NCBI GenBank assembly: GCA_015055945.1
Contig: SVHH01000001.1
Location: forward strand, 124,001-188,000
Length of the DNA: 64,000 bases
Source: Clostridiales bacterium
GTDB taxonomy: Bacteria > Bacillota > Clostridia > Christensenellales > Borkfalkiaceae
Direction of reading: 5' to 3'
Of the stretch, positions 8,880-16,526 are shown piece after piece; position 1 is the stretch's first letter; each line of letters opens with the position of its first letter. Under the pieces are notes generated by a model that was not told where the DNA came from, did not search any database, and saw nothing but the letters and a program-made list of their open reading frames with translations. The translations under genes were made by a program, and so were the position numbers.

Positions 8880-10259
8880 TTATATCATTTTTCTAGGATC
8901 TAAAATGCGTTCAAGTTCTTCTTCTGAAATTACCTTTTCTTCAAGGAGTACTCTACGAATAGTTTTCTTTTCCTTCAAAGCCTTTTTAGCGAGCGTTGCT
9001 GCCTTGGTGTAACCGATGAAAGGACAAAGCGCAGTAACAACGCCGATACTTCTTTCAACTTCGTCCTCACAGTTTTCTTCGTTGATAGTAAGCCCGTCGA
9101 TACAGTCGGTCTTAAATACCTTAATACCGTTGGTAAGGGTTTCTAAAGATTCAAATAAGCAGTAGAAAAGAATAGGTTCGAAAGCGTTTAGTTCTAATTG
9201 ACCAGCTTCAACAGCCATAGTAATGGTGGTGTCGTTACCGATAACGTTAAACGCAATTTGGTTGATAACTTCAGGGATAACGGGGTTAATTTTACCCGGC
9301 ATAATTGAAGAACCGTTTTGTTTTGCAGGAAGGTTAATTTCCGCAAAACCAGTTCTAGGACCAGAAGACATAAGTCTTAAGTCGTTTGCCATCTTAGAAA
9401 GGGTTGCCGCGCAAGATTTAACGATACCTGAAACGTAAACGAAACAGTCTAAGTTTTGGGTTGCGTCAACCAAGTCGTCCGCTTGAACGAGTTCTAAAGA
9501 AGTGATTTCCGCAAGTTTGGGAACGATTTTCTTGATGTAATCGGTGTGCGCAGTAATACCAGTACCGATAGCAGTACCCCCCATGTTAAGGATAGAGAGT
9601 TGTTCAATAGCGTCGGTAAAACGCACGATATCACGCTTAATAGCGTTTGCATAAGCCTTGAAAGATTGACCAAAACTAATAGGAACTGCATCTTGCATTT
9701 CCGTTCTACCCATTTTGATAATATCTTTGAATTCTTCTGCCTTTTTATTGATTGCTTCGTGGAAAATTTTAAGCGCTTCAATAGCCTTTTGAAGTAAGCG
9801 GATAGTAGCAATCTTACCAGCACTGGGATAAACGTCGTTAGTAGATTGACCGCAGTTAGCGTGGTCGTTGGGGTGAACTATTGAATAATCGCCCTTTTGA
9901 CCGCCTAAAATTTCAATAGCGCGGTTAGAAACGACTTCGTTAGCGTTCATATTGAGTGAAGTACCTGCACCGCCTTGAATAGCGTCAACGATAAAGTTAT
10001 CAAGATACTTACCTGCTAAAATTTCATCACACGCTTGAACCATAGCGTTGACGATTTTCTTTTCGATAACGCCAACTTCACCGTTGGTGATAGCAGCCGC
10101 TTTCTTGATTTCAACGATTGCTTTTATGAACTCTTTATGAGTTCTGATACCGCTGATTTTGAAGTTTTCATAAGCGCGAAGGCTTTGAACGCCGTAATAC
10201 GCGTCGATAGGAACTTCTCTTTGACCGATAGAATCACTTTCTAACCTAAATTTTTCCAT
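8880..10259 (-). CDS. aspA: aspartate ammonia-lyase
   Basis: Converts aspartate to fumarate and ammonia. The 459-residue protein has the fumarase/aspartase signature GSSIMPGKINPV, the active-site GRTEMQDAVPISFGQ, and the family's N-terminal YGVQSLRA. These favour aspartase over fumarase, as does the ordering around HPNDHANCGQSTNDVYPSA, but the two are closely related. ATG at 10259 is preceded by GGAGA. It diverges from a LysR-type gene through a shared palindromic promoter, so that regulator may control it. Confidence 0.88.
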   Translation of the reverse strand: MEKFRLESDSIGQREVPIDAYYGVQSLRAYENFKISGIRTHKEFIKAIVEIKKAAAITNGEVGVIEKKIVNAMVQACDEILAGKYLDNFIVDAIQGGAGTSLNMNANEVVSNRAIEILGGQKGDYSIVHPNDHANCGQSTNDVYPSAGKIATIRLLQKAIEALKIFHEAINKKAEEFKDIIKMGRTEMQDAVPISFGQSFKAYANAIKRDIVRFTDAIEQLSILNMGGTAIGTGITAHTDYIKKIVPKLAEITSLELVQADDLVDATQNLDCFVYVSGIVKSCAATLSKMANDLRLMSSGPRTGFAEINLPAKQNGSSIMPGKINPVIPEVINQIAFNVIGNDTTITMAVEAGQLELNAFEPILFYCLFESLETLTNGIKVFKTDCIDGLTINEENCEDEVERSIGVVTALCPFIGYTKAATLAKKALKEKKTIRRVLLEEKVISEEELERILDPRKMI

Positions 10260-10298
10260 AAAAATCTCCAAAAAATATAAAATATTTTTGCTTACAAC

Positions 10299-10330
10299 TT
10301 GATTATACTATAAAACTGTGATATAATCAA
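10299..10330. promoter_or_regulatory. symmetrical divergent promoter aspA/lysR
   Basis: TTGATTATA (10299-10307) and TATAATCAA (10322-10330) are perfect 9-base arms around 14 bases. On the plus strand they give TTGATT, 17-bp spacer, TATAAT for the LysR gene; on the minus strand exactly the same elements serve aspA. The two promoters therefore fully overlap, and the palindrome is also a plausible LysR-type binding site. Confidence 0.8.
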
Positions 10331-10381
10331 ATACATATTAAAACATAATTATTATCACTTTCAAGTTATGGAGTATTAAAT

Positions 10382-11314
10382 ATGTTTAGAAATAAGGAAT
10401 ATATATTAGCAGTTTATCAAGAAGGTGGCTTCACAAAGGCAGCAGAAAGACTGTTCGTTTCCCAACCGTCGCTGTCCGCGTCTATTAAAAGAATTGAAGA
10501 TAAATTAGGTGCACCTATATTCGACCGTTCAACCAGCCCTATTTCTTTGACGGAAATCGGTAAAGAATACGTTAAGTATGCCCTTTCTATTCAAGAAAAA
10601 GAAAAAGATTTTTCAAGATACATTTCCGATCATACCAACCTTATGGCTGGTAAAATTAGAATCGGTGGAAGTAGTTTCTTCTCGTCTTTCGTTTTGCCAA
10701 GGCTTGTTTCCGAGTTTAACGAATCTCACCCGCAAATTCAGTTTGAAATATTTGAAGACAGCACTAAAAACTTGATGAATAAGTTAGTCAGCGGCAACCT
10801 TGACATTATTATCGACAACGCTATAAATGAAAATGAAAACATTATATCCGAAGTTTACGCGCCCGAAACACTTCTTCTTGCCGTGCCTAAAGCGTTAAAG
10901 TCTAACCAAAGCGTTTTAGAGTTTGCAATGACCGCGCAAGATATTAAAGAAAATAAGCACTTAGATGAAAATATGAGCGTAAAACTTTCCGCCTTTAAAG
11001 ACGAACGCTTTATTTTACTTAACCCCGAAAACGATACGGGTAAGCGTGCGGAAAAATTGTTCAAAAAATACGGTATTTCCCCGTCGGTTATCTTCCACTT
11101 AGACCAACAAGTTACTGCTTTTAATATGGCGTGCTTGGGGCTTGGCATTACCTTTGTCAGCGACACCTTGATTAAATACGACGACAGCGAACGCGATATG
11201 TATTACTATCGCCTATTTGATATCGGCACTAATAGAAATATTTATTTTTACCGCAAAAAGAATCATTATCAATCGGTTGCAAGCCGAAAGTTCATAGAAT
11301 ACAACACTAAATAA
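10382..11314 (+). CDS. LysR-family transcriptional regulator
   Basis: A 310-residue regulator with an N-terminal winged helix (about residues 1-62: GGFTKAAERLFVSQPSLSASIKRIEDKLG) and a periplasmic-binding-fold effector domain from about 90 to 300. GGAG lies 8 bases before the ATG. Adjacent divergent aspA is the natural candidate target; the effector cannot be read from sequence. The gene ends at a strong terminator. Confidence 0.92.
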   Translation: MFRNKEYILAVYQEGGFTKAAERLFVSQPSLSASIKRIEDKLGAPIFDRSTSPISLTEIGKEYVKYALSIQEKEKDFSRYISDHTNLMAGKIRIGGSSFFSSFVLPRLVSEFNESHPQIQFEIFEDSTKNLMNKLVSGNLDIIIDNAINENENIISEVYAPETLLLAVPKALKSNQSVLEFAMTAQDIKENKHLDENMSVKLSAFKDERFILLNPENDTGKRAEKLFKKYGISPSVIFHLDQQVTAFNMACLGLGITFVSDTLIKYDDSERDMYYYRLFDIGTNRNIYFYRKKNHYQSVASRKFIEYNTK

Positions 11315-11318
11315 TAAT

Positions 11319-11351
11319 AAAAACACGCAAACTAAAAGTTTGCGTGTTTTT
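11319..11351. terminator. bidirectional terminator after the LysR gene
   Basis: AAAAACACGCAAAC and GTTTGCGTGTTTTT form a 14-bp stem with a TAAAA loop. A and T runs on both sides allow it to act on both strands, also catching the transporter transcript after the type B element. Confidence 0.9.
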
Positions 11352-11417
11352 AATTTAATTATAATTTATAGAATTATTGATAAATAAGTTACAAGTAAGT
11401 AATAATTTATAAATATA

Positions 11418-11525
11418 GATGCAAGCAATTCAAGGCTCGTTAAGTATTTGGGGTGAGATAGACCGTCTGGTCATCGAAGTCCAAGCACTTAACAGTTAAC
11501 GAAGCATAACGCAGTTTATTCGCGC
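11418..11525 (-). repeat. structured element type B, copy 1
   Basis: Main stem TTAAGTATTTGG (11440-11451) with CCAAGCACTTAA (11481-11492); a 5x5 internal loop GGTGA/GAAGT; then a GAT/ATC stem and the inner GACC-GTCT-GGTC hairpin (11461-11472). Left flank AAGGCTCG (11432-11439) and right flank CAGTTAACG (11493-11501) are conserved in the other copies. The right boundary meets the TAA stop (11526-11528) of the transporter gene, so the element opens its 3' untranslated region. Confidence 0.82.
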
Positions 11526-12911
11526 TTAAATACCCCATACGAGATAGATAAATAGATACCCACCAAGTACTGCTACTAAGGTAAAAGGAATACCTATCTT
11601 GAAGAAGTCTGAAGACTTAACGTTATAACCTTCTTTATTAAGCATACCGATTGCAACGACGTTTGCTGATGCACCAACGGGAGTAATGTTTCCACCGAGA
11701 GTTGCACCACACAAAAGACCGAAGCACAAAAGAGTAAATACTTTGCCTTCGTAACCTAACGCCGCAATGATAGGAAGCATGGTTGCAACGTAAGGAATAT
11801 TATCAATGAACGCTGAAATTAACACTGAACCAAATACGATAAGCGTATAGAGTAAGAAGATGCTACCTTCTTGACCAACCCAGCCGAAGAAGTTTGCAAT
11901 GTCAGCAATAATACCAACTCTATCAACCGCACGGATAAGAACGAACAAGAAGATAAGGAATAATACCGTAGTATAGTCGATAGTGCCGAAAATAGTTTTC
12001 CACGCTTCTTTTTTACCGCTTACAGTAGAAACTGTGCCGTCTTCATTAGTAACTTCAACCGTCTTTTTAGCGGTGATTAAGTGGTGAATCATAGTGATTA
12101 TACCAAATATTAAGCAAAGAAGACCGTTGATGTATTCGCCAAGGAAATCTTTAATGAAACCTACGGGGAGTGCTTCTACTATCGTTGAACAAAACACTAA
12201 GCAAAGAATGTTAAGAACAAGCATAAAAGTCGGGAAAAGAGTGGTTACTTTGATATCTTCAGATTCCACTTTGAACTTTTTATTGCTCTTTCTAAATATA
12301 AAAATGAGTACGGGAATGGTCAAAATCATACCGAGTTCAACCGCCCAGAATATAGACATCTTACCGTTATAGAAGAAGAAGTCCATGAAGTTAAGCCCAA
12401 GTTCACCAGCGAGCATAACTGAAGTGGTATCCCCTACTAAAGTTGCTGCGCCTTGAAGGTTTGAAGAAACTGCGATACTGATAAGTACGGGAATAGGATT
12501 AACCCCCGTCTTTTTGGCAACGGCAAGACCTACTGGAGCAAGCATCAACACGGTTGCAACGTTATCTACGAACGCTGAAATGATTCCAGACAATACTGAA
12601 AGCAATACTAAAATCCACATAGCGTTGGGAATTTTAGAAATGAGTTTGTCCGCAATCTTGTTGGGCATTTTTGATTCTGAAAAAAGACCTACGGTAATCA
12701 TAATACCAACTAGCATCATAACTACGTTGTAGTTAATTGCGCTACTAAAACCTGGCATAAAGAAAGGTTCATACCATCTCATGCATCCGTCAATTGCACA
12801 CGCAATAAGAGCGATAAGCGCTGCCACACCAGTAATATGCGGTTTATATTTTGAAAACGCAATAATACCAACGTAGGTTAAAACGAATAAAATTAAAATA
12901 AAAATTTTCAT
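11526..12911 (-). CDS. ion transporter superfamily permease (ArsB/NhaD/SLC13-like), Mn2+-riboswitch controlled
   Basis: A 461-residue membrane protein with about 11-12 segments. The two inverted halves each carry a re-entrant motif, SAFVDNVATVLMLAP (about residues 110-125) and SAFIDNIPYVATMLP (about 373-388), and a second pair NLQGAATLVGD and GATLGGNITPVGASAN. This places it in the ion transporter superfamily (arsenite, Na+/H+, dicarboxylate carriers); the substrate is not readable. Its leader carries a yybP-ykoY Mn2+ riboswitch and terminator, which argues for a role in manganese or general metal export. AAGGGG precedes the ATG. Confidence 0.85.
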   Translation of the reverse strand: MKIFILILFVLTYVGIIAFSKYKPHITGVAALIALIACAIDGCMRWYEPFFMPGFSSAINYNVVMMLVGIMITVGLFSESKMPNKIADKLISKIPNAMWILVLLSVLSGIISAFVDNVATVLMLAPVGLAVAKKTGVNPIPVLISIAVSSNLQGAATLVGDTTSVMLAGELGLNFMDFFFYNGKMSIFWAVELGMILTIPVLIFIFRKSNKKFKVESEDIKVTTLFPTFMLVLNILCLVFCSTIVEALPVGFIKDFLGEYINGLLCLIFGIITMIHHLITAKKTVEVTNEDGTVSTVSGKKEAWKTIFGTIDYTTVLFLIFLFVLIRAVDRVGIIADIANFFGWVGQEGSIFLLYTLIVFGSVLISAFIDNIPYVATMLPIIAALGYEGKVFTLLCFGLLCGATLGGNITPVGASANVVAIGMLNKEGYNVKSSDFFKIGIPFTLVAVLGGYLFIYLVWGI

Positions 12912-12964
12912 AAGTTTACCCCTTAAATATTTTTTCCTAATATTATTGTTGCCATTTAGACGGC

Positions 12965-13008
12965 AAAAAACAAGACTTCTACCGTAAGCCTTACGATAAA
13001 AGTCTTGT
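12965..13008 (-). terminator. expression-platform terminator of the Mn2+ riboswitch
   Basis: On the minus strand ACAAGACTT pairs with AAGTCTTGT, and inner arms CGTAAG/CTTACG extend the stem; six T follow at once. It sits between the aptamer and the transporter start, where a riboswitch terminator is expected. Confidence 0.85.
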
Positions 13009-13024
13009 TAAATTACTTTTAAGT

Positions 13025-13105
13025 AACCCTACGCGCCGGAAAAACTTTCGCGATGACGACGCGTGGCCGTAAATAAATTTACGTCAACTACTCCCTTTTA
13101 AGGTT
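13025..13105 (-). promoter_or_regulatory. yybP-ykoY manganese riboswitch aptamer
   Basis: Read on the minus strand: P1 AACCTT (13105-13100) pairs with AGGGTT (13030-13025). Directly after P1 comes AAAAGGGAGTAG, the hallmark loop of this class. A second stem follows (CGTAAA/UUUACG), then CGTCATC and a CCGGCGCG arm that closes with ACGCG. These are the conserved parts of the yybP-ykoY class, which binds Mn2+ and turns on export genes. The match was made by eye; a covariance-model search would settle it. Confidence 0.85.
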
Positions 13106-13141
13106 ATTTAGTTGTAAAGTGATAACTCGCCGCTTATCCAC

Positions 13142-13240
13142 ACCTAAATTAAGACATAGAAACAAGCAGTTCAAGGCTCGCTTATATGGCTTAATTAAAA
13201 TAAGGTAAAGAAGCAGTAGTAACATAACGCTACTTATTCA
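13142..13240 (-). repeat. rearranged copy of the structured elements
   Basis: ACCTAAATTAAGACATAG (13142-13159) is repeated at 13242-13259, and a 30-base block beginning ATATGGCTTAATTAAAA (13184) is repeated at 13357. Between and after them lie a type B left flank (CAAGCAGTTCAAGGCTCG) and a type B right flank (CATAACGCTACTTATT) without the central hairpin. It looks like a type B copy whose core was replaced by flanking sequence of a type A copy. Confidence 0.65.
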
Positions 13241-13246
13241 CACCTA

Positions 13247-13370
13247 AATTAAGACATAGTTGCAAGTTAGACGTGGAAAACGAGCATTTTATGCTGGGCG
13301 CGTACTTTTTGTACGTAACCAAATAAAAGCGCAAGTTTTACGCGTATCACACAGCAAATATGGCTTAATT
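13247..13370 (-). repeat. structured element type A, copy 2
   Basis: Arms AATTAAGACATAGTTGC (13247-13263) and GCAAATATGGCTTAATT (13354-13370) pair at 15 of 17 positions; against copy 1 the outer four bases have changed on both arms and still pair. The inner GCGTAC-TTTTT-GTACGT hairpin and an AGCAT-TTT-ATGCT hairpin are present. It lies between the rearranged copy and type B copy 2, all upstream of the Mn2+ riboswitch on the same strand. Confidence 0.8.
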
Positions 13371-13384
13371 AAAATAAGGTAAAG

Positions 13385-13490
13385 AAGCAAGTTAGGCAAG
13401 GCTCGAAAAGTGTTTGGGGTGAAATTGACCGTCTGGTCATTGAAGTCCAAACGCTTTTCAGTAAACGCAGCATAACGCCGCTTATTTGCC
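13385..13490 (-). repeat. structured element type B, copy 2
   Basis: Main stem AAAAGTGTTTGG (13406-13417) with CCAAACGCTTTT (13447-13458); loop GGTGA/GAAGT as in copy 1; AAT/ATT next stem (GAT/ATC in copy 1) and inner GACC-GTCT-GGTC. An outer stem GTTAGGC (13391-13397) pairs 6 of 7 with GCATAAC (13470-13476). The right boundary is the TAA stop (13491-13493) of the dehydrogenase gene. Confidence 0.85.
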
Positions 13491-14453
13491 TTATTCTCTA
13501 ACGCCGAGAGCGTTGTAAGTGTTATCAAGAGATTCTAACTTTTCAGCAAACAATTTTTGTTCTGCTTCAGGAAGCGGAAGTTCAACGATTTGCTTAAAGC
13601 CACAGCCACCAACTTTGCAAAGAACGCCAGTGCAAAGGTCTTTAGCGCCGTATTCGCCATCGAGAAGAGTTGACAACGACAAAATGGTATCTGTGTCAGA
13701 AACGAGCGCTTTGATGAGTTGAACGGTTGATGCTGCGATTGCATAGAAGGTTGCGCCTTTAGCCTTAATAACCTTTGAACCAGCAGCAACCATACCTTTA
13801 TAGATGTTTTCAAGTTCTTCTTCAAGTTGACTTTCGCTAACTTTCATAATCTTGGTGCAGTATTCTTTAATGGGCATACCGCAAACGGTGCACAAACTCC
13901 AAGGAGCCATACAAGCATCGCCGTGTTCACCGAAAACGTAAGCGTTTACGTTGTGAGTGTCTACGCCGCAGTAAGCAGCAACTGCTTGTGCAAGTCTGTT
14001 AGAGTCAAGTAAAGTACCAGTACCGATTACTTGATTTTTGGGAAGACCAGTGCACTTCATAGTAACGTAAGTCAATACGTCAACGGGGTTAGAAACGATA
14101 ACGTAAAGTGCGTCGGGTGCGATTTTTGCAACGTTAGGCATAACGCTCTTTAAGATGCCGATGTTGATAGCAGCAAGGTCAAGCCTGGTTTGACCGGGCT
14201 TTCTACCTACGCCGAAAGTTACAACGATAACGTCTGAACCAGCAACGTCTTCATATTCACCGCTCCAAACTTTAACTGAAGGAACACAAGCAGCGCATTG
14301 TGCGATATCAAGCGCTTCGCCTTCAGCCTTTTCTTTATTGATGTCTACTAATACGATTTCAGATGCAACACCTTGTAAAGTCAATGCGTAAGCGATAGTT
14401 GCGCCAACGTTACCAGTGCCAAGGATTGAAATTTTTCTCTTTTTTTGTACCAT
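13491..14453 (-). CDS. L-lactate/malate dehydrogenase family protein
   Basis: A 320-residue NAD-dependent 2-hydroxyacid dehydrogenase: Rossmann motif GTGNVGA (residues 12-18), catalytic D150, R153 and H177 (GEHGD), substrate-binding R90. Overall blocks such as GEHGD...PWS and KGATFYAIA are LDH-like. The residue before KPG, which decides lactate versus malate specificity (conventional position 102), is Arg84, the malate-type residue; true LDHs have Gln. It may therefore act on oxaloacetate, or on both. AGGAG precedes the ATG. The 3' end carries type B copy 2. Confidence 0.88.
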   Translation of the reverse strand: MVQKKRKISILGTGNVGATIAYALTLQGVASEIVLVDINKEKAEGEALDIAQCAACVPSVKVWSGEYEDVAGSDVIVVTFGVGRKPGQTRLDLAAINIGILKSVMPNVAKIAPDALYVIVSNPVDVLTYVTMKCTGLPKNQVIGTGTLLDSNRLAQAVAAYCGVDTHNVNAYVFGEHGDACMAPWSLCTVCGMPIKEYCTKIMKVSESQLEEELENIYKGMVAAGSKVIKAKGATFYAIAASTVQLIKALVSDTDTILSLSTLLDGEYGAKDLCTGVLCKVGGCGFKQIVELPLPEAEQKLFAEKLESLDNTYNALGVRE

Positions 14454-14537
14454 TTTGCCGATTTTCTCCTATTATAAATTTAACAATAATATCATACAAC
14501 AAAACGAAAAATTTTTCAATCAATTTTTAGAATAATT

Positions 14538-15905
14538 TTAAACTTTTTTCTCTTTTATTCTTAAGGACTTTGCTATATCGTAAATATCCCCCGCACCCAA
14601 GAAAATTATTCGATTATACTCATTTTTTACTTTTTTAATAAAATCTTCGAGTTCTTGCTCATTTTTGATATAAAAAGCGGTGTTTTTGCCACTTTTTGTT
14701 AAGTTCTTATAAAGCGTTTTTCCGTCGCCCAAAATATCGAACTGCTCTCGTGCGGGGTAAGTTTTATACACGGCTACCTTTTGCTTTCTAGTTAAAGCAC
14801 TTACAAACTCTTGCATCAAGTTTTTCGTTCTTGAATAAGTGTGCGGCTGAAACACTACCGCGTAAGGCACGCCTTGCTCGTTAAAAGAATTTAAAGTTGC
14901 TAAAATCTCTTTAGGGTGATGCGCGTAATCACAAAAACACTCTACGCCGTCTATATCCCCTATATATTCACACCGCCTTTTTACCCCGCAAAAATTTTCT
15001 AAGGCTTTTTTCGTGATATAAAAGGGAATTTTAAGCAAGTCACAAACGGCAATTGCCGCAAGCGCGTTATAAATATTATGCTTTCCCATCACTTTTAAGT
15101 TTACCCTGCCTTTGGCAAGCCCAAATGCGTGGACGGTAAAAGAATAGCCTACGCCGTTAAACTTTATTTTTTGCGCCGCGTAAACTGCAAGGTTGTTTAT
15201 GCCAAAAGTTACACTGGTCATATTGCTTATATTTACCGCGCGCACATCGTCGGCGTTAATTACGGAAATACTTCCACTTATAAATTTACCAAAAGATGAA
15301 CATAATTCATCCATATCTCTATAACAATCTAAATGGTCGTTATCAATATTTAGAACAACCGATATATCTGGTTTTATATCCAAAAAACTCTTTTTGTATT
15401 CGCACGCTTCGGCAATAGCAATGTTATTTTCATTCCCCTTTCTATAATTTCCGTAAGATACACTTTCTCCACCTAAAAACACGGTTGGATCTAACCCTGC
15501 TAAAATTACAGCGTCGGCAATCATTGCGGTTGCAGTAGTTTTTCCGTGACTTCCTGATATTGCAATGGTCTTTTTGTAGCCGCTTAAAACTTTTCCTAAT
15601 AATTGACTTCTTGAATAGATAGGTGTTTTGTTTTTTTGTGCTTTTTTTAACACTTGGTTGTTGTGTTCAATTGCTGAAGTGTAGATAAGTGCATCTGTAC
15701 AATTAAGGTCGCAACAATTATTGCCGCAATTAACATTTATTCCCAAACGTTCAAGTTCATCCGTGAGCGAATTTTTAACTAAATCGCAACCGCTTACGGT
15801 ATAGCCGCATCCGCTTAAATGCTTAGCCAAGCCGCTCATAGAAATTCCGCCAATTCCGAGCAAATAAATCTTGTTATTTTCACCATTAAAAATATTTTTT
15901 CTCAT
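14538..15905 (-). CDS. murC: UDP-N-acetylmuramate--L-alanine ligase
   Basis: Adds L-Ala to UDP-MurNAc, the first amino acid of the peptidoglycan stem. A 455-residue Mur ligase: N-terminal UDP-binding GIGGISMSGLAKHL (residues 17-30), ATP-binding GSHGKTT (118-124), central NIDNDHLD, and the MurC-type DYAHHPKEI with QPHTYSRT in the C-terminal domain. No clear ribosome binding site precedes the ATG, so initiation may be weak. It stands alone between the dehydrogenase gene and the divergent spoVG. Confidence 0.95.
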   Translation of the reverse strand: MRKNIFNGENNKIYLLGIGGISMSGLAKHLSGCGYTVSGCDLVKNSLTDELERLGINVNCGNNCCDLNCTDALIYTSAIEHNNQVLKKAQKNKTPIYSRSQLLGKVLSGYKKTIAISGSHGKTTATAMIADAVILAGLDPTVFLGGESVSYGNYRKGNENNIAIAEACEYKKSFLDIKPDISVVLNIDNDHLDCYRDMDELCSSFGKFISGSISVINADDVRAVNISNMTSVTFGINNLAVYAAQKIKFNGVGYSFTVHAFGLAKGRVNLKVMGKHNIYNALAAIAVCDLLKIPFYITKKALENFCGVKRRCEYIGDIDGVECFCDYAHHPKEILATLNSFNEQGVPYAVVFQPHTYSRTKNLMQEFVSALTRKQKVAVYKTYPAREQFDILGDGKTLYKNLTKSGKNTAFYIKNEQELEDFIKKVKNEYNRIIFLGAGDIYDIAKSLRIKEKKV

Positions 15906-15980
15906 ACGCTATTATTATGAAAAAACGCTAAAAAATAGGCAAAAAATTGAAAATTTTGTCGATTTTTTTTAAAAAACCTA

Positions 15981-16009
15981 TTGAAATTAGTTTAATTGTA
16001 TGGTAAAAT
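15981..16009 (+). promoter_or_regulatory. sigma-A type promoter of spoVG
   Basis: TTGAAA (15981-15986), 17-bp spacer, TAAAAT (16004-16009). The start codon lies 34 bases further down with AAGGATGG in front. Confidence 0.7.
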
Positions 16010-16042
16010 ATACATAATATATGTTAAGGATGGTAAACTAAG

Positions 16043-16315
16043 ATGAAAATCACAGACGTAAGAGTGCGCATTGTGAAAAAAGATGACAGTAAACTTAAAG
16101 CAGTTGCTTCAGTCACTTTTGACGATTGCTTTGTTGTTCACGACATCAAGGTTATTGAAGGTAACGAAGGTTACTTTATCGCAATGCCCAGCAGAAAGAC
16201 TGGCGACGGCGAATATAAAGATATCGCCCACCCCATTAAGACCGAAACTAGAGAAGAACTTATTTCGGTTATCTTAAAGGCTTTTGAAGAAGAAAAGGCT
16301 AAACCTGCTGAATAA
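16043..16315 (+). CDS. spoVG: SpoVG, RNA-binding regulator
   Basis: A 90-residue SpoVG protein beginning [11 protein letters not shown] and containing the family block [20 protein letters not shown]. SpoVG proteins bind nucleic acids and influence sporulation, division and virulence genes in Firmicutes; they also occur in non-sporulating species, so it does not prove spore formation. AAGGATGG precedes the ATG. Single gene with its own promoter and terminator. Confidence 0.96.
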   Translation: MKITDVRVRIVKKDDSKLKAVASVTFDDCFVVHDIKVIEGNEGYFIAMPSRKTGDGEYKDIAHPIKTETREELISVILKAFEEEKAKPAE

Positions 16316-16414
16316 TCTTTAATTTTTATCTTAAAATTTACTCTTGTTTTACGTCTGCCGATAAGAAATATAACCTTACGGTTTATTTTTGTGTACTTTT
16401 TTTAAGGTAAACTT

Positions 16415-16447
16415 AAAGCACCGCTTTTTTAGCGGTGCTTTTTATTT
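16415..16447 (+). terminator. terminator after spoVG
   Basis: AAAGCACCGC and GCGGTGCTTT form a 10-bp stem with a T-rich loop, followed by more T. It lies 100 bases after the stop; the bases between hold nothing recognisable. Confidence 0.9.
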
Positions 16448-16467
16448 TTTTATTAAAGTGTTTTTGC

Positions 16468-16496
16468 TTGAATTATTAAAATCAATGTGTTATAAT
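16468..16496 (+). promoter_or_regulatory. promoter of the M20 peptidase gene
   Basis: TTGAAT (16468-16473), 17-bp spacer, TATAAT (16491-16496). Confidence 0.75.
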
Positions 16497-16526
16497 CTAC
16501 GCGAATAAATAAACTGAGGTTTTAAT

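Noticed and set aside
8880..10259. Fumarase (fumC) as the identity of the aspartase gene.
   Set aside because: The two share the GSSxMPxKxN signature; the active-site blocks and the aspartase-like N-terminus favour aspA, although fumarase activity is not excluded.
13391..13476. Type B outer stem GTTAGGC...GCATAAC and TTCAAGGCTCG recall integron attC sites.
   Set aside because: The order of the two core boxes is inside-out compared with attC (GTTRRRY first, RYYYAAC last), the elements lie between housekeeping genes on their normal strands, and no integrase is present.
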